Shown here piece by piece: positions 44,712 to 52,397 of a stretch of 64,000 nt of DNA (the first letter of the stretch is position 1; the number at the start of each line of letters is the position of its first letter). The stretch is from Thiolinea disciformis DSM 14473. GTDB lineage: Bacteria; Pseudomonadota; Gammaproteobacteria; Thiotrichales; Thiotrichaceae. The notes under the pieces were generated by a model, which ran no database searches, was not told where the DNA came from, and saw only the letters and a list, made by a program, of their open reading frames with translations. Location of the stretch: positions 1 through 64,000 of the forward strand of contig NZ_AQVE01000017.1 of the NCBI RefSeq assembly GCF_000371925.1. Direction: 5' to 3'. A program made the position numbers and the translations under genes.

Positions 44712-45430
44712 TGGCAAAAGGAACTGATAAAGTAGCGACTTATGTGCCTTCTCATCCCGTGAGGATTTGGGATATTCCCACCCGTGTCTTTCATTGGACC
44801 TTAGTGCTGGGTATTGCCTTCATGTGGTTCTCAGGGGAAGCTGAGAATACTAGCCTCTGGATGCCATGGCATATGCGCGTTGGGATTTTTTTATTATCAC
44901 TGGTAATTTTTCGCATTTTGTGGGGATTTATTGGCAGTGATACCAATCGCTTCAGCCAATTTGTAAAGCCGCCTATCCAAGCGCTATCGCATTTAGGTGA
45001 TCTTAAAACCTCAGGAACCGCTTATCATTTAGGTCATAATCCTTTAGGGGCTTGGATGGTGTTGGCCTTATTGGCAACGATTCTGGCGCAGGCGCTAACA
45101 GGCTTATTTGCGAGTGATGACATTATGTTTGAGGGGCCGTTGTTCCATCTAGTTTCTGAAAGCACGGCTGGTAGCATTACGGGGCTGCATCACCTATTTT
45201 TTAATTTTATTTTGGCTTTAGCCTTATTCCACATGGCAGCGATTGCATTTTATCGCATCAAAAAGCGTACTAATTTAGTGAAAGCGATGCTAACAGGCTC
45301 AGCGGATTGGCCGAATACTCAGCCTGCTGATCCTCAGGCAAGTACTATAAAGTTCGCCAATCCTTTGTTAGCTTTAGTCGTGTTTATGGTGACGTATGCC
45401 ACGATCAATCTCTTATTAAGGCTTATTTAA
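44711..45430 (+). CDS. Cytochrome b561-family membrane cytochrome
   Basis: A 239-residue inner-membrane b-type cytochrome with four core helices plus a fifth near the C-terminus. Haem-ligand histidines are expected in TRVFHWTLVLG and in the later LHHLFFNFILALALFHMAA helix, as in the Ni/Fe-hydrogenase or b561-like family. Such proteins pass electrons between quinol and periplasmic cytochromes, and a cytochrome c' gene lies convergently next to it, a frequent pairing. Its start overlaps the dapB stop. Confidence 0.86.
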
Positions 45431-45450
45431 AACCGACCGCTCTACCCAAT

Positions 45451-45479
45451 AAAAAAGGCTCGTTAAACGAGCCTTTTTT
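45451..45479. terminator. Bidirectional terminator between the two cytochrome genes
   Basis: A near-palindrome with arms AAAAAAGGCTCGT and ACGAGCCTTTTTT and a 3-base centre lies between convergent genes. It has a T-run on either strand, so it can end both transcripts. Confidence 0.92.
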
Positions 45480-45494
45480 CGAATGAGAAAAGAC

Positions 45495-45962
45495 TTATTT
45501 TTCTTCGCGATATTCTTTGTGGCAGGCTTTGCAAGATTCCGCTGTTTTGCCGAAAGCTGGCTTAATACCTTCCACGTCTTTTGCTTCGCCTGCTGCTTTC
45601 GCTAAATCAGCCGCTGCGACTTGGAAAGTTTCCATTTTGGATTTGAAATCATCCATGTTTTTTTCAATTTCAGGTTTGGCTTCAGTATCACCTTCGTAGC
45701 TACCAGCAATAAAACCATGCATTGGAAATTTACTCAAAGTGGCTACCGCTTCTGCATTCGTTTTGAAGGTAGCAGCATCAAAAGGAATTTCACCTTTCAC
45801 CATGCCAGCCATCGGGCCAAAATGATAGCGAATCATTTCAAAGCCAGCTTGGCGATATTCTTGAGCTGACTCCGCAGGGGATTTCTCAGCAGCGTAAACC
45901 ACTGTGCTGGCTGCGACAATGATAGCGCTGGCTACGGTAGCGAATTGTTTGAAACTTATCAT
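45495..45962 (-). CDS. Cytochrome c'
   Basis: A 155-residue periplasmic haem protein. A signal peptide (about residues 1-24, ending VVYAAE) is followed by a four-helix bundle, and the haem motif CKACHKEYR sits near the C-terminus, as in class II cytochromes c. Cytochromes c' bind nitric oxide and are linked to protection from NO or to electron buffering. AGGA lies at good spacing before the start. The neighbouring b-type cytochrome may be its redox partner. Confidence 0.9.
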   Translation of the reverse strand: MISFKQFATVASAIIVAASTVVYAAEKSPAESAQEYRQAGFEMIRYHFGPMAGMVKGEIPFDAATFKTNAEAVATLSKFPMHGFIAGSYEGDTEAKPEIEKNMDDFKSKMETFQVAAADLAKAAGEAKDVEGIKPAFGKTAESCKACHKEYREEK

Positions 45963-46050
45963 GTTAATGTCCTATTTCAGCGAAAAATAATAGTTTGTCT
46001 AATTGATAGGCGGTTAATGATAAAGCGAGGTAGGGGTTTAATGTCAATAA

Positions 46051-46108
46051 AAGCTTATGCGATTAAGCTTTTTAGTTTTTAAAAAGCTATACCCTAAGGT
46101 ACAGCTTT
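46051..46108 (-). terminator. Tandem terminator-like hairpins after the first Gly/His-rich gene
   Basis: AAAGCTATACC pairs with GGTACAGCTTT (46083-46108, one mismatch) and on the minus strand is followed by TTTTTAAAA. Next comes a perfect repeat AAGCTTA / TAAGCTT (46051-46070), also followed by T on the minus strand. Both lie beyond the stop of the minus-strand gene at 46148. Confidence 0.55.
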
Positions 46109-46147
46109 GTTGCGTATTATTCTTGTTGAGATAAATGACGTGGTGTC

Positions 46148-46549
46148 CTAGTGGTGGCGACGACAAGGGTTGCACACAGGGCGCGGACGTGGCTTATGGC
46201 AGGTATTGCACACGACTGGACGTGGGCGTGGATGATAAATGACAGGGCGTGGGCGTGGTTGATGCACCACTGGGATATGTCCACAACCTGGACGATGAAC
46301 ATGCGCCACACGACGGATCGGCAGAGTAATGACTATTCCAAATCCACTGCCACCATGACCTCTGTTCCAACCGCCATGATGTCTTTCGCCGCGATGCCCA
46401 CCGCCATGATAACCACCACCGCAATTAGATGTACCACAGCCACCACCCCAATTACCGCCGCCGCCCCAACTACCAGTGGCTGCTGCGCCTTGGCTCAGGG
46501 CCATCGCTGTTACGGCTAACATGCTTGCTGCTACTACTTTCAATCTCAT
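46148..46549 (-). CDS. Secreted Gly/His/Cys-rich protein with PRPRP repeats (paralogue 1)
   Basis: A 133-residue protein with a clear Sec signal peptide (MRLKVVAASMLAVTAMALSQ then GAAATG). The mature part has a Gly/His/Trp/Cys region with GGGYHGGGHRGERHHGG, a short hydrophobic segment (FGIVITLPIR) and a tail of proline-arginine repeats with CxxC and CNPC pairs and closing histidines. Many His and Cys suggest metal binding in the periplasm or outside the cell. ATG 46549 follows AGGAGT at the right distance. It is a clear paralogue of the gene at 46939-47313. I do not recognise a family. Confidence 0.75.
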   Translation of the reverse strand: MRLKVVAASMLAVTAMALSQGAAATGSWGGGGNWGGGCGTSNCGGGYHGGGHRGERHHGGWNRGHGGSGFGIVITLPIRRVAHVHRPGCGHIPVVHQPRPRPVIYHPRPRPVVCNTCHKPRPRPVCNPCRRHH

Positions 46550-46576
46550 GTGTAACTCCTTGGTCGGGTATTGCAA

Positions 46577-46938
46577 CAGTACGTGTATGCCCGTTCACAC
46601 AATCCCTGTACTGTTCGTTTTATTGGTTTTCACCAACCTATCAATGAAAGGGTGTGCAGGAACCCTTCCTATAAGTCTAGGACGCAAACTAAGGCTTTTG
46701 GTTCAAAATTGTGTAAAAATTGTGAAATTTTCGGCAGAAAAGCGCTTTTTTTAAGCAGTTTTGAGCAAATTTTGACTTTTTTATAAGCAGATTAAATGTT
46801 TTTGTGAGGTTTTGATGTGAAAATACTGTTTATAAGGAAATTTATAAGCTTGTTGACGGTTTCTGAGTGATTTTTAAACATCTCAACTAGACAGGCCATC
46901 CTTGGCCAACTCTAGTGTCGAAAAAAAACGCCCTGTGA
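46577..46938. other. AT-rich gap between the two Gly/His-rich genes
   Basis: 362 bases hold the leader and promoter of paralogue 1 and the 3' end of paralogue 2. The 9-mer TGTACTGTT at 46607-46615 lies 58 bases before the start of paralogue 1 and recurs at 47373-47381, 60 bases before paralogue 2, so it is probably a shared promoter or operator element. A T8 run directly follows the paralogue 2 stop on the minus strand (46919-46926). No other gene is seen. Confidence 0.5.
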
Positions 46939-47313
46939 TTAGTGGCAACGGCCGGTGTAACAAGGATTTGGTCGTGGGCGTGGTTGATAGCAGGTGTAGC
47001 AAGGTTGTGGTTGTGGACGTGGGCGATGCACGATGGGCATATGACCGCAACCAGGGTAATGTCTATGTACAGGACGCGGTTGTGGATAAACAATGATGCG
47101 TCCGCCGCCATGGTGTCCACCACCATGGTAGCCGCCGCCACCCCATCCACCGCCGTGATGGCCACCACTGCCGCCGCCACAGCTATTGCCGCCCCAACCA
47201 CCGCAGCTATTTCCGCCACCCCATCCACCGCCAGAGCCGGTTGCAGCGGCTCCTTGACTCATTGCCATTGCGGCTACTGTTAAAATACTGGCGGCTAACA
47301 CTTTAAATTTCAT
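46939..47313 (-). CDS. Secreted Gly/His/Cys-rich protein with PRPRP repeats (paralogue 2)
   Basis: A 124-residue protein with a signal peptide almost identical to paralogue 1 (MKFKVLAASILTVAAMAMSQ then GAAATGS). It has a longer Gly/His/Trp/Cys section with repeated GGWGG and HHGGG units, a short strand-like segment (RIIVYPQPRPV) and a tail of PRPQPQ/PRPRPN units with CYTC and CYTGRCH. The start follows AAGGAGT. The two genes are in the same direction 389 bases apart and probably arose by duplication. Secretion is well supported by the signal peptide; metal or polysaccharide binding is only a suggestion from composition. Confidence 0.76.
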   Translation of the reverse strand: MKFKVLAASILTVAAMAMSQGAAATGSGGGWGGGNSCGGWGGNSCGGGSGGHHGGGWGGGGYHGGGHHGGGRIIVYPQPRPVHRHYPGCGHMPIVHRPRPQPQPCYTCYQPRPRPNPCYTGRCH

Positions 47314-47999
47314 CGTTAACTCCTTGAGTGAATAAATAACAGCAACTCGTTTGTCATGCCCTAACGGAAACTTGTACTGTTTAATCTGTGATTAAAAATA
47401 GAGGGTTAGAAATAACCACTCTTACAGTGGAGTGTAGAACGTGAAATCATGGGTATAAGTGAAATGGATAAAAAAAGTACATAAAAAGTCAAAATTTCAT
47501 CAGATTTATGGAGAAATACAGCGGCTTAGCTGAAAAATAAATCAAAAACTAGGTAAATGAAGGATGCGCAATTAGCACGGCTGATGAAGCTTGTCTAAAA
47601 CTCGCGGTTTAGACAATAGTGAAAGTGGCGAAACCGAAATCTCGCCATGTCGCTGAGAGGAAAAAGCGGAGCGCCGAGCAAGCTCAAGGCGAAAAGGTAT
47701 TAACCACAAATGCTAGGGTCGAAGGTCCACTGAGTGGCTTCTGGGCGATTCAACGGAGTATTTTCGGAAGGTTCCGTGGGTTTGGGGCGGCTCTGTGCTT
47801 TAGCTGGCGCTTTAGAGGACACATTTTCTAGTTCCTCTAAGTGGCGGCACAGGGGATGTTGCTTATTCATTATCGCTAAATCCTTTGGTGGTAATTGCGT
47901 ATTACTGTTATGCCACCTAGTGTAATGATGTTATTTAATCGCTAAAAACGATATATTTAGATATTTATATCTCTAAAAGACATAAAAGGATGGGCTTGT
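47314..47999. other. Long gap before the CysB-like regulator gene
   Basis: 686 bases without a convincing gene. The left 100 bases are the leader of paralogue 2 on the minus strand, including the shared 9-mer at 47373. A perfect inverted repeat GTCTAAA / TTTAGAC lies at 47593-47614. The part at 47620-47850 is richer in G and C and purines than its flanks but has no supported ORF; it might be a decayed gene or an RNA gene. The last 60 bases are AT-rich and lead into the regulator gene. Confidence 0.45.
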
Positions 48000-48914
48000 A
48001 TGAAGCTTCTACAGTTACGCCTCTTAAAAACCTTGCTTAGTAATGGTATGAATGTCTCGCGTGCAGCTGCTCAACATTATGTGGTGCAATCAGCGGTCAG
48101 TCGGCAATTAAGCCTCTTGGAAGAGGAGTTAGGAATGCCTTTGTTTGAACGCAAAGGTAAGCGTCTTGTAGAGCCCACACCCATTTGTCGTGCTTTGGTC
48201 AAAGAGGTTGATGCGATTGAACAAGCGCTAGAAAATATTCGCGCTACCGCAGATGATTTTCGCATGGAAACCAGCGGTGATGTCAGAATTGCCACCACCC
48301 ATACCCAAGCTAAATATTTTCTACCAGAAGCTTTAATTGAATTCCGCCAACGTTATCCAGGGGTGGCTATTCATTTATTACAAGGTTCACCTAGTCAATT
48401 AGTGGATATGTTATTAGCGGGCAAAGCCGATATTGCCGTTTGCACCGAGGAGATTGGGCGTGCGCCGGGCTTAGTGAGTGAAAAGTGTTATGACTGGAAT
48501 CATGGCCTTGTGCTGCCCGTAGGCCATGATTTGACCGAAGGCGAATTGACCTTAGCGCGTATTGCACAGCATCCTATTTTAACTTATGTATTTGGTTTTG
48601 CCGGGCGTTCGAAGATTCATGACTCCTTTCGGGAACAAGGTTTAAATTTGAATGTATCCTTTGCCGCGACCGATACGGATGTCATCTTAACTTATGTTCG
48701 CTTGGGTTTTGGCGCGGGGATTATTGCAAAAATGGCGTATTCACATATTCATCATGATGACTTAGTCTTGCGCGATTTATCGCATTTGTTGCCTCACTCC
48801 ACGACACGTATTGCATGGGTAAAAAACAAATACCTTAAACATTATATCGAGGAGTTAGTGGTGTTATTACGTGAGCAAGGCGAGAGTGAAGAATGGTATG
48901 CGGGCATTGTATAA
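48000..48914 (+). CDS. cysB: CysB-family LysR-type transcriptional regulator
   Basis: A 304-residue regulator with an N-terminal winged helix-turn-helix (VSRAAAQHYVVQSAVSRQLS) and a substrate-binding-like sensor domain. The segments ATTHTQAKYFLP, LTYVFGFAGRSKI and FAATDTDVILTYVRLGFG are the hallmark of CysB and Cbl, which sense N-acetylserine or adenylylsulfate and control sulfur assimilation. CysB and Cbl cannot be separated from sequence by eye. AAAAGGA lies just before the start. No sulfur assimilation operon is adjacent. Confidence 0.87.
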   Translation: MKLLQLRLLKTLLSNGMNVSRAAAQHYVVQSAVSRQLSLLEEELGMPLFERKGKRLVEPTPICRALVKEVDAIEQALENIRATADDFRMETSGDVRIATTHTQAKYFLPEALIEFRQRYPGVAIHLLQGSPSQLVDMLLAGKADIAVCTEEIGRAPGLVSEKCYDWNHGLVLPVGHDLTEGELTLARIAQHPILTYVFGFAGRSKIHDSFREQGLNLNVSFAATDTDVILTYVRLGFGAGIIAKMAYSHIHHDDLVLRDLSHLLPHSTTRIAWVKNKYLKHYIEELVVLLREQGESEEWYAGIV

Positions 48915-48957
48915 GGGCGTATGATGCGCTGGATTTTGAGTGTGAGCTAGGAATGAT

Positions 48958-49632
48958 ATGAAACAGGTCGTGAAGATCTTAGCTTCAGCGCTGCTGTTGG
49001 CTGGGCTAGTCCATTTAAGCGCTTGTGGCGAAGCGAAAAAAACCGATTATTTACCGTGGCAGATAGAAAAAACGGCGGCTGATACGTCGCAAGTTTTTCA
49101 TCTAACGTTGGGTAAAGCGACTTTAAAAGATGCCATTCAAACATGGCAACATTTTCCTGAGCTTGCGGTGTTTGTAGATGCAAAACAGAAAAAAATAGTC
49201 GAAGCATATTTTGGGAAAAAACTGTTAGGGGTCTTCGAAGCGAAACTGATTGTGGAGTTAGCGGCTGATTCAGCGACCTTGGAGCAGATGGTAGCGAATG
49301 GTATTGAACGTAAAGCGCAACCGAGTGGCTCGTGGCGTTTAACATTATCTGAGCCAGATACAAAACGTGCGAATGATTTATTGATTAAATATCTGATCTA
49401 TATTCCGAGCGCGGATTATAGTGCCGATACGCTGCTTAAGCATTTTGGCGAACCTAAAGAAACAAAAGAAGTCAAACCTAATGCACAGTATTGGTTTTAT
49501 CCAAATAAAAGTTTGATTATTTTATTGAATAGTGATGGTAGTGATATCTTTTATTATAGCTCACCAGCCCATTATAACGCACTCAACCAACGTTTATTAT
49601 CCCAGCCCGAGACGAGCAAGCATGAGTCATAA
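48958..49632 (+). CDS. Putative lipoprotein of unknown function
   Basis: A 224-residue protein with a lipoprotein signal peptide (MKQVVKILASALLLAGLVH, then lipobox LSAC, with Cys at about residue 23). The mature part is a mixed alpha/beta domain with no motif I recognise; FGEPKETKEVKPNAQYWFYP near the end resembles the pattern of small beta-rich envelope proteins such as SmpA/BamE-like domains, but this is weak. AGGA precedes the start. The 3' end overlaps the YcgN-like gene by 11 bases, suggesting cotranscription. Confidence 0.7.
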   Translation: MKQVVKILASALLLAGLVHLSACGEAKKTDYLPWQIEKTAADTSQVFHLTLGKATLKDAIQTWQHFPELAVFVDAKQKKIVEAYFGKKLLGVFEAKLIVELAADSATLEQMVANGIERKAQPSGSWRLTLSEPDTKRANDLLIKYLIYIPSADYSADTLLKHFGEPKETKEVKPNAQYWFYPNKSLIILLNSDGSDIFYYSSPAHYNALNQRLLSQPETSKHES

Positions 49633-50092
49633 GACCGATCCGAAGTTGCCATGGTGGAAAACAAAAAAATTGGCAGACTTATCCAGTACGGAATGGGAAA
49701 GTTTATGTGACCATTGTGCAAAATGCTGTTTGGTCAAATTAGAAGATGAAGAGGATGGTACCGTCTATTATACCGATGTGGCTTGTGATTTGTTGGAAGC
49801 CGGTACCTGTAAATGCAGTGATTATACGCGGCGTGAAGTCTTAATGCCGGATTGTGTCAAATTACGACCCGATAATTTAGAGGCTTTATATTGGATGCCA
49901 CCGAGTTGTGCCTATCGTCTATTACAAGAGGGCGAGGATTTACCGTCGTGGCATCATTTAGTATCCGGCAGTTTAGATACCGTGCACGAGCAAAATGAAT
50001 CGGTACGCGGTAAATTTGTGTATACCAAACAATGTAAAGAGGACGAATGGGAAGACAGAGTCGTAGATTGGCCGCTGGAGTGGAAACCTTAA
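49622..50092 (+). CDS. ycgN: YcgN-family (UPF0260) cysteine-rich protein
   Basis: A 156-residue soluble protein of the YcgN/UPF0260 family, related to the YkgJ zinc- or iron-chelating fold. The conserved cysteines lie in [40 protein letters not shown] and PPSCAYRLL. Biochemical function is unknown. ATG 49622 is chosen since homologues begin shortly before the WWKTKKL segment. It overlaps the lipoprotein gene upstream and the S4-domain gene downstream. Confidence 0.9.
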   Translation: MSHKTDPKLPWWKTKKLADLSSTEWESLCDHCAKCCLVKLEDEEDGTVYYTDVACDLLEAGTCKCSDYTRREVLMPDCVKLRPDNLEALYWMPPSCAYRLLQEGEDLPSWHHLVSGSLDTVHEQNESVRGKFVYTKQCKEDEWEDRVVDWPLEWKP

Positions 50093-50475
50093 CAGCGGTC
50101 AGAATTGATAAATGGCTGTGGGCAGCTCGTTTTTTTAAAACCCGTTCATTAGCCGTTGAAGCGATTAATGCGGGGCATATTCAAGTTAATAATGAACGGG
50201 TGAAACCGTCGCGTGATGTGCGAATGGACGATAGCATTCGTATCAAAAAGGGTAGTGACACTTGGCAAGTGACGGTGTTGGCAGTCAATGATGAGCGTCG
50301 ACCCGCTAAAGAGGCTGTTTTGCTTTATCAAGAAGATGAGCATCAGCGTGAGCAGCGCGAACAATTGATTGAGTTGCGGCGTTTACATGGTGTATTAGTG
50401 CCGGTACGTAAACCCGATAAGCGTGAACGGCGTAAGCTGGAGGAGTTAAAGCAAACTTGGTCAGAGACTAATTAG
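50080..50475 (+). CDS. hslR: S4-domain RNA-binding heat-shock protein Hsp15
   Basis: A 131-residue protein with an N-terminal S4 RNA-binding domain ([19 protein letters not shown], then [16 protein letters not shown]) and a basic C-terminal tail ([15 protein letters not shown]), the layout of Hsp15, which binds free 50S subunits carrying nascent chains and helps rescue them. GTG 50080 is preferred because it matches the family length; the longer ATG at 50047 lies further inside ycgN. It overlaps the ycgN end by 13 bases. Confidence 0.88.
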   Translation: METLTAVRIDKWLWAARFFKTRSLAVEAINAGHIQVNNERVKPSRDVRMDDSIRIKKGSDTWQVTVLAVNDERRPAKEAVLLYQEDEHQREQREQLIELRRLHGVLVPVRKPDKRERRKLEELKQTWSETN

Positions 50476-51391
50476 TCTGCCGTTTCAGTGATGCAAAGGT
50501 TTTGCGCAGCACCTGTGAAATTCGCTTTTTATGATAAAATGCAAGCAGCCTTAGCTTTAAAATAGCTGAGTGTTGCGCCAAACAAAATGCCAAAGCCTCT
50601 CGTTGTGCTCCCGCTCTAACAGCACGTCTGACATAACGACTCGTTAAATACCAAGCGGCTTCACTAGAGGGTGAAAACTGTGGTGCTGCCTTTTCATAGG
50701 TTCTTTTATAACAACTCAAAACAGTTTGCGCCTTAGTATCAAAAGAAAGCTGTGTTATTTTTTGATCTGGTACTGAAACATTGCTGTGGAATACCAGCGT
50801 AGCGAGGCCATGATAAACTAAACATTTGGCACCAGCGCTAATAAAACGCACACATAAATCCGTATCCTCATCAACTGTTTGCGCGGTATCAAATCCACCT
50901 AGTGCTAAAAAAGTGCTGCGCCTGACCCAATAGCCTCCATTAGTTCCCGATAAATATTGCCTAAATTTTTTATTATCTGTTAGCAAAGTAAATTTTTCTT
51001 TTGGCTTTGATAGTATTTCTTTTTTAGTAAAAGAAATTTGACCATAACCATAATCAGCTTGTGCTAATTCAGCGGAATTAAGTAAGGCTTCGATATACCC
51101 TTCAAAGAAGGTGTCATCATCATCTAAAAACATGACTATTTCATGATGTGCGTGTTGAGCGCCGAGATTTCTAGCATAAGCCGCGCCACCGTGTTGATTT
51201 TTATTCCTAATTATTTTTAGGCGTGGATCTTGAAGAGGCATTAGAAGCGTTGCAGCAGGAATCTGGGATCGATCATCCACCACTATAACCTCACCTTGAG
51301 CGCTGCAGTTTTCTAAAGCAGACTCAACAGCTTTTAAAAGAAAATCAGGACGATTATGCGTAGGAATAACAATAGAAATAGCTTGCTTCAT
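50468..51391 (-). CDS. Family 2 glycosyltransferase
   Basis: A 307-residue GT-A fold enzyme with [21 protein letters not shown] at the N-terminus, the nucleotide-binding VIVVDDRS and the metal-binding [15 protein letters not shown] region, and a helical C-terminal part. No membrane helix is evident. The acceptor is unknown; transfer of a sugar to an envelope glycan is the usual role. It overlaps the upstream membrane protein gene by 4 bases (ATGA) and ends convergently, overlapping hslR by 8 bases. Confidence 0.9.
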   Translation of the reverse strand: MKQAISIVIPTHNRPDFLLKAVESALENCSAQGEVIVVDDRSQIPAATLLMPLQDPRLKIIRNKNQHGGAAYARNLGAQHAHHEIVMFLDDDDTFFEGYIEALLNSAELAQADYGYGQISFTKKEILSKPKEKFTLLTDNKKFRQYLSGTNGGYWVRRSTFLALGGFDTAQTVDEDTDLCVRFISAGAKCLVYHGLATLVFHSNVSVPDQKITQLSFDTKAQTVLSCYKRTYEKAAPQFSPSSEAAWYLTSRYVRRAVRAGAQREALAFCLAQHSAILKLRLLAFYHKKRISQVLRKTFASLKRQTN

Positions 51392-51753
51392 GATTTTTCT
51401 ACAGCAAGGAGTATTTTAATATCTAGCCAGTAAATAGTTAGGCAGCCTGCTGCATACATTAAAATATCATAAAAACTAAAACTGGTTCCAACGATAATTC
51501 TGGGAATGCCACTGAGTTGTAAATGATCCGCTAAGTGAAAGTATTGCGCCACTTCTAGCAAGCTAGCAAACATGAAAATGCCCCAGGCCAAATGGCTATT
51601 CTCAAAAGAAGTAAATGCCTTTAATAGGCAGTATAACAATATCACTACCAGAAAATCACCTAAATAAGCTCGTATAAAGTGATAGTCTTTGAAGGTGGTG
51701 GCAATTAATACTTCGACTAAGAATAAAGCTAGTGCGGCAATAAAGTAGTTCAT
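51388..51753 (-). CDS. DUF2809/VanZ-like small membrane protein
   Basis: A 121-residue inner-membrane protein with four hydrophobic helices. The pattern FIRAYLGDFLVVILLYCLLKA, WGIFMFASLLEVAQYFHLAD and GTSFSFYDILMYAAG, with a conserved-looking Gly-Asp and a later Asp in a helix start, is that of DUF2809, a family of unknown function related in form to VanZ. ATG 51753 fits the family better than the upstream ATG at 51780. It is cotranscribed with the glycosyltransferase, which suggests an envelope role. Confidence 0.76.
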   Translation of the reverse strand: MNYFIAALALFLVEVLIATTFKDYHFIRAYLGDFLVVILLYCLLKAFTSFENSHLAWGIFMFASLLEVAQYFHLADHLQLSGIPRIIVGTSFSFYDILMYAAGCLTIYWLDIKILLAVEKS

Positions 51754-51836
51754 AATCGCTTGCAGTGGTGATGAAAGCATTTAGCTTAAAGCTTTACTTT
51801 GCACACGTGGTGCAAAGCGTTTGCAAAAGCTTGGTA

Positions 51837-52397
51837 CTAAGAGGCGCGTATAGTTTTTCCGCTCAGTGCATCACGAATTTCACTGGGTTGTGCGCGCCCG
51901 CCGGTGGGTAAATCTAAAATGTAATCTACTTGGTCTTCGAAATAAGCTTTCACTGTTGGCGCATCGCGGGCAGCAGGTTCAGTAGTACGGTTGGCGCTAG
52001 TGGATATCAAAGGATGCCCTAATTTTTGGCAGAGTATTTGGCACGTCGGGTGTGCGCTAATGCGCACGGCTAGACCGAGGTGCTCGCCACGTAGCCATGT
52101 GGAAACGTTCGTTTTGGCAGGTAACAACCAAGTAATAGGGCCGGGCCAAGTTGGATGGATCCGTGCTAGAAGTTCGGTTGGAATCGGGTCAAGATAATCG
52201 TCTAGCTGGCTGAGATCGCTAGCAATCAGGATTAGACCCTTTTCGATGGGGCGTTGCTTGAGGGTAAGTAAGCGCTCGACAGCCACTAAGTTGCTGGGAT
52301 CACAGCCTAAACCGAATACGGCCTCGGTCGGATAGGCTAGTAAGCCTCCATGCTGTACAATGGCTACTGCAGCGTGGATGTCTGTCCCTATAGTCAT
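51837..52397 (-). CDS. tsaC: Threonylcarbamoyl-AMP synthase TsaC
   Basis: A 186-residue YrdC-fold enzyme that makes threonylcarbamoyl-adenylate for the t6A37 modification of ANN-decoding tRNAs. The segments GGLLAYPTEAVFGLGCDP, LKQRPIEKGLILIASD, TWPGPITWLLPA and PLISTSANRTTEP are family landmarks. The short form without a Sua5 domain is the gammaproteobacterial TsaC. Its start shares a base with the topA stop (TAATG). Confidence 0.94.
   Translation of the reverse strand: MTIGTDIHAAVAIVQHGGLLAYPTEAVFGLGCDPSNLVAVERLLTLKQRPIEKGLILIASDLSQLDDYLDPIPTELLARIHPTWPGPITWLLPAKTNVSTWLRGEHLGLAVRISAHPTCQILCQKLGHPLISTSANRTTEPAARDAPTVKAYFEDQVDYILDLPTGGRAQPSEIRDALSGKTIRAS

Noticed and set aside
46151-46519. 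Plus-strand ORFs opposite the Gly/His-rich genes
   Set aside because: They are Thr/Met/Ala-rich shadows of the repetitive minus-strand genes, which have signal peptides and good ribosome binding sites.
47619-47831. A 70-residue plus-strand ORF
   Set aside because: No ribosome binding site, no recognisable motif, basic then Phe/Arg-rich sequence typical of chance translation, and no coupling to neighbours.
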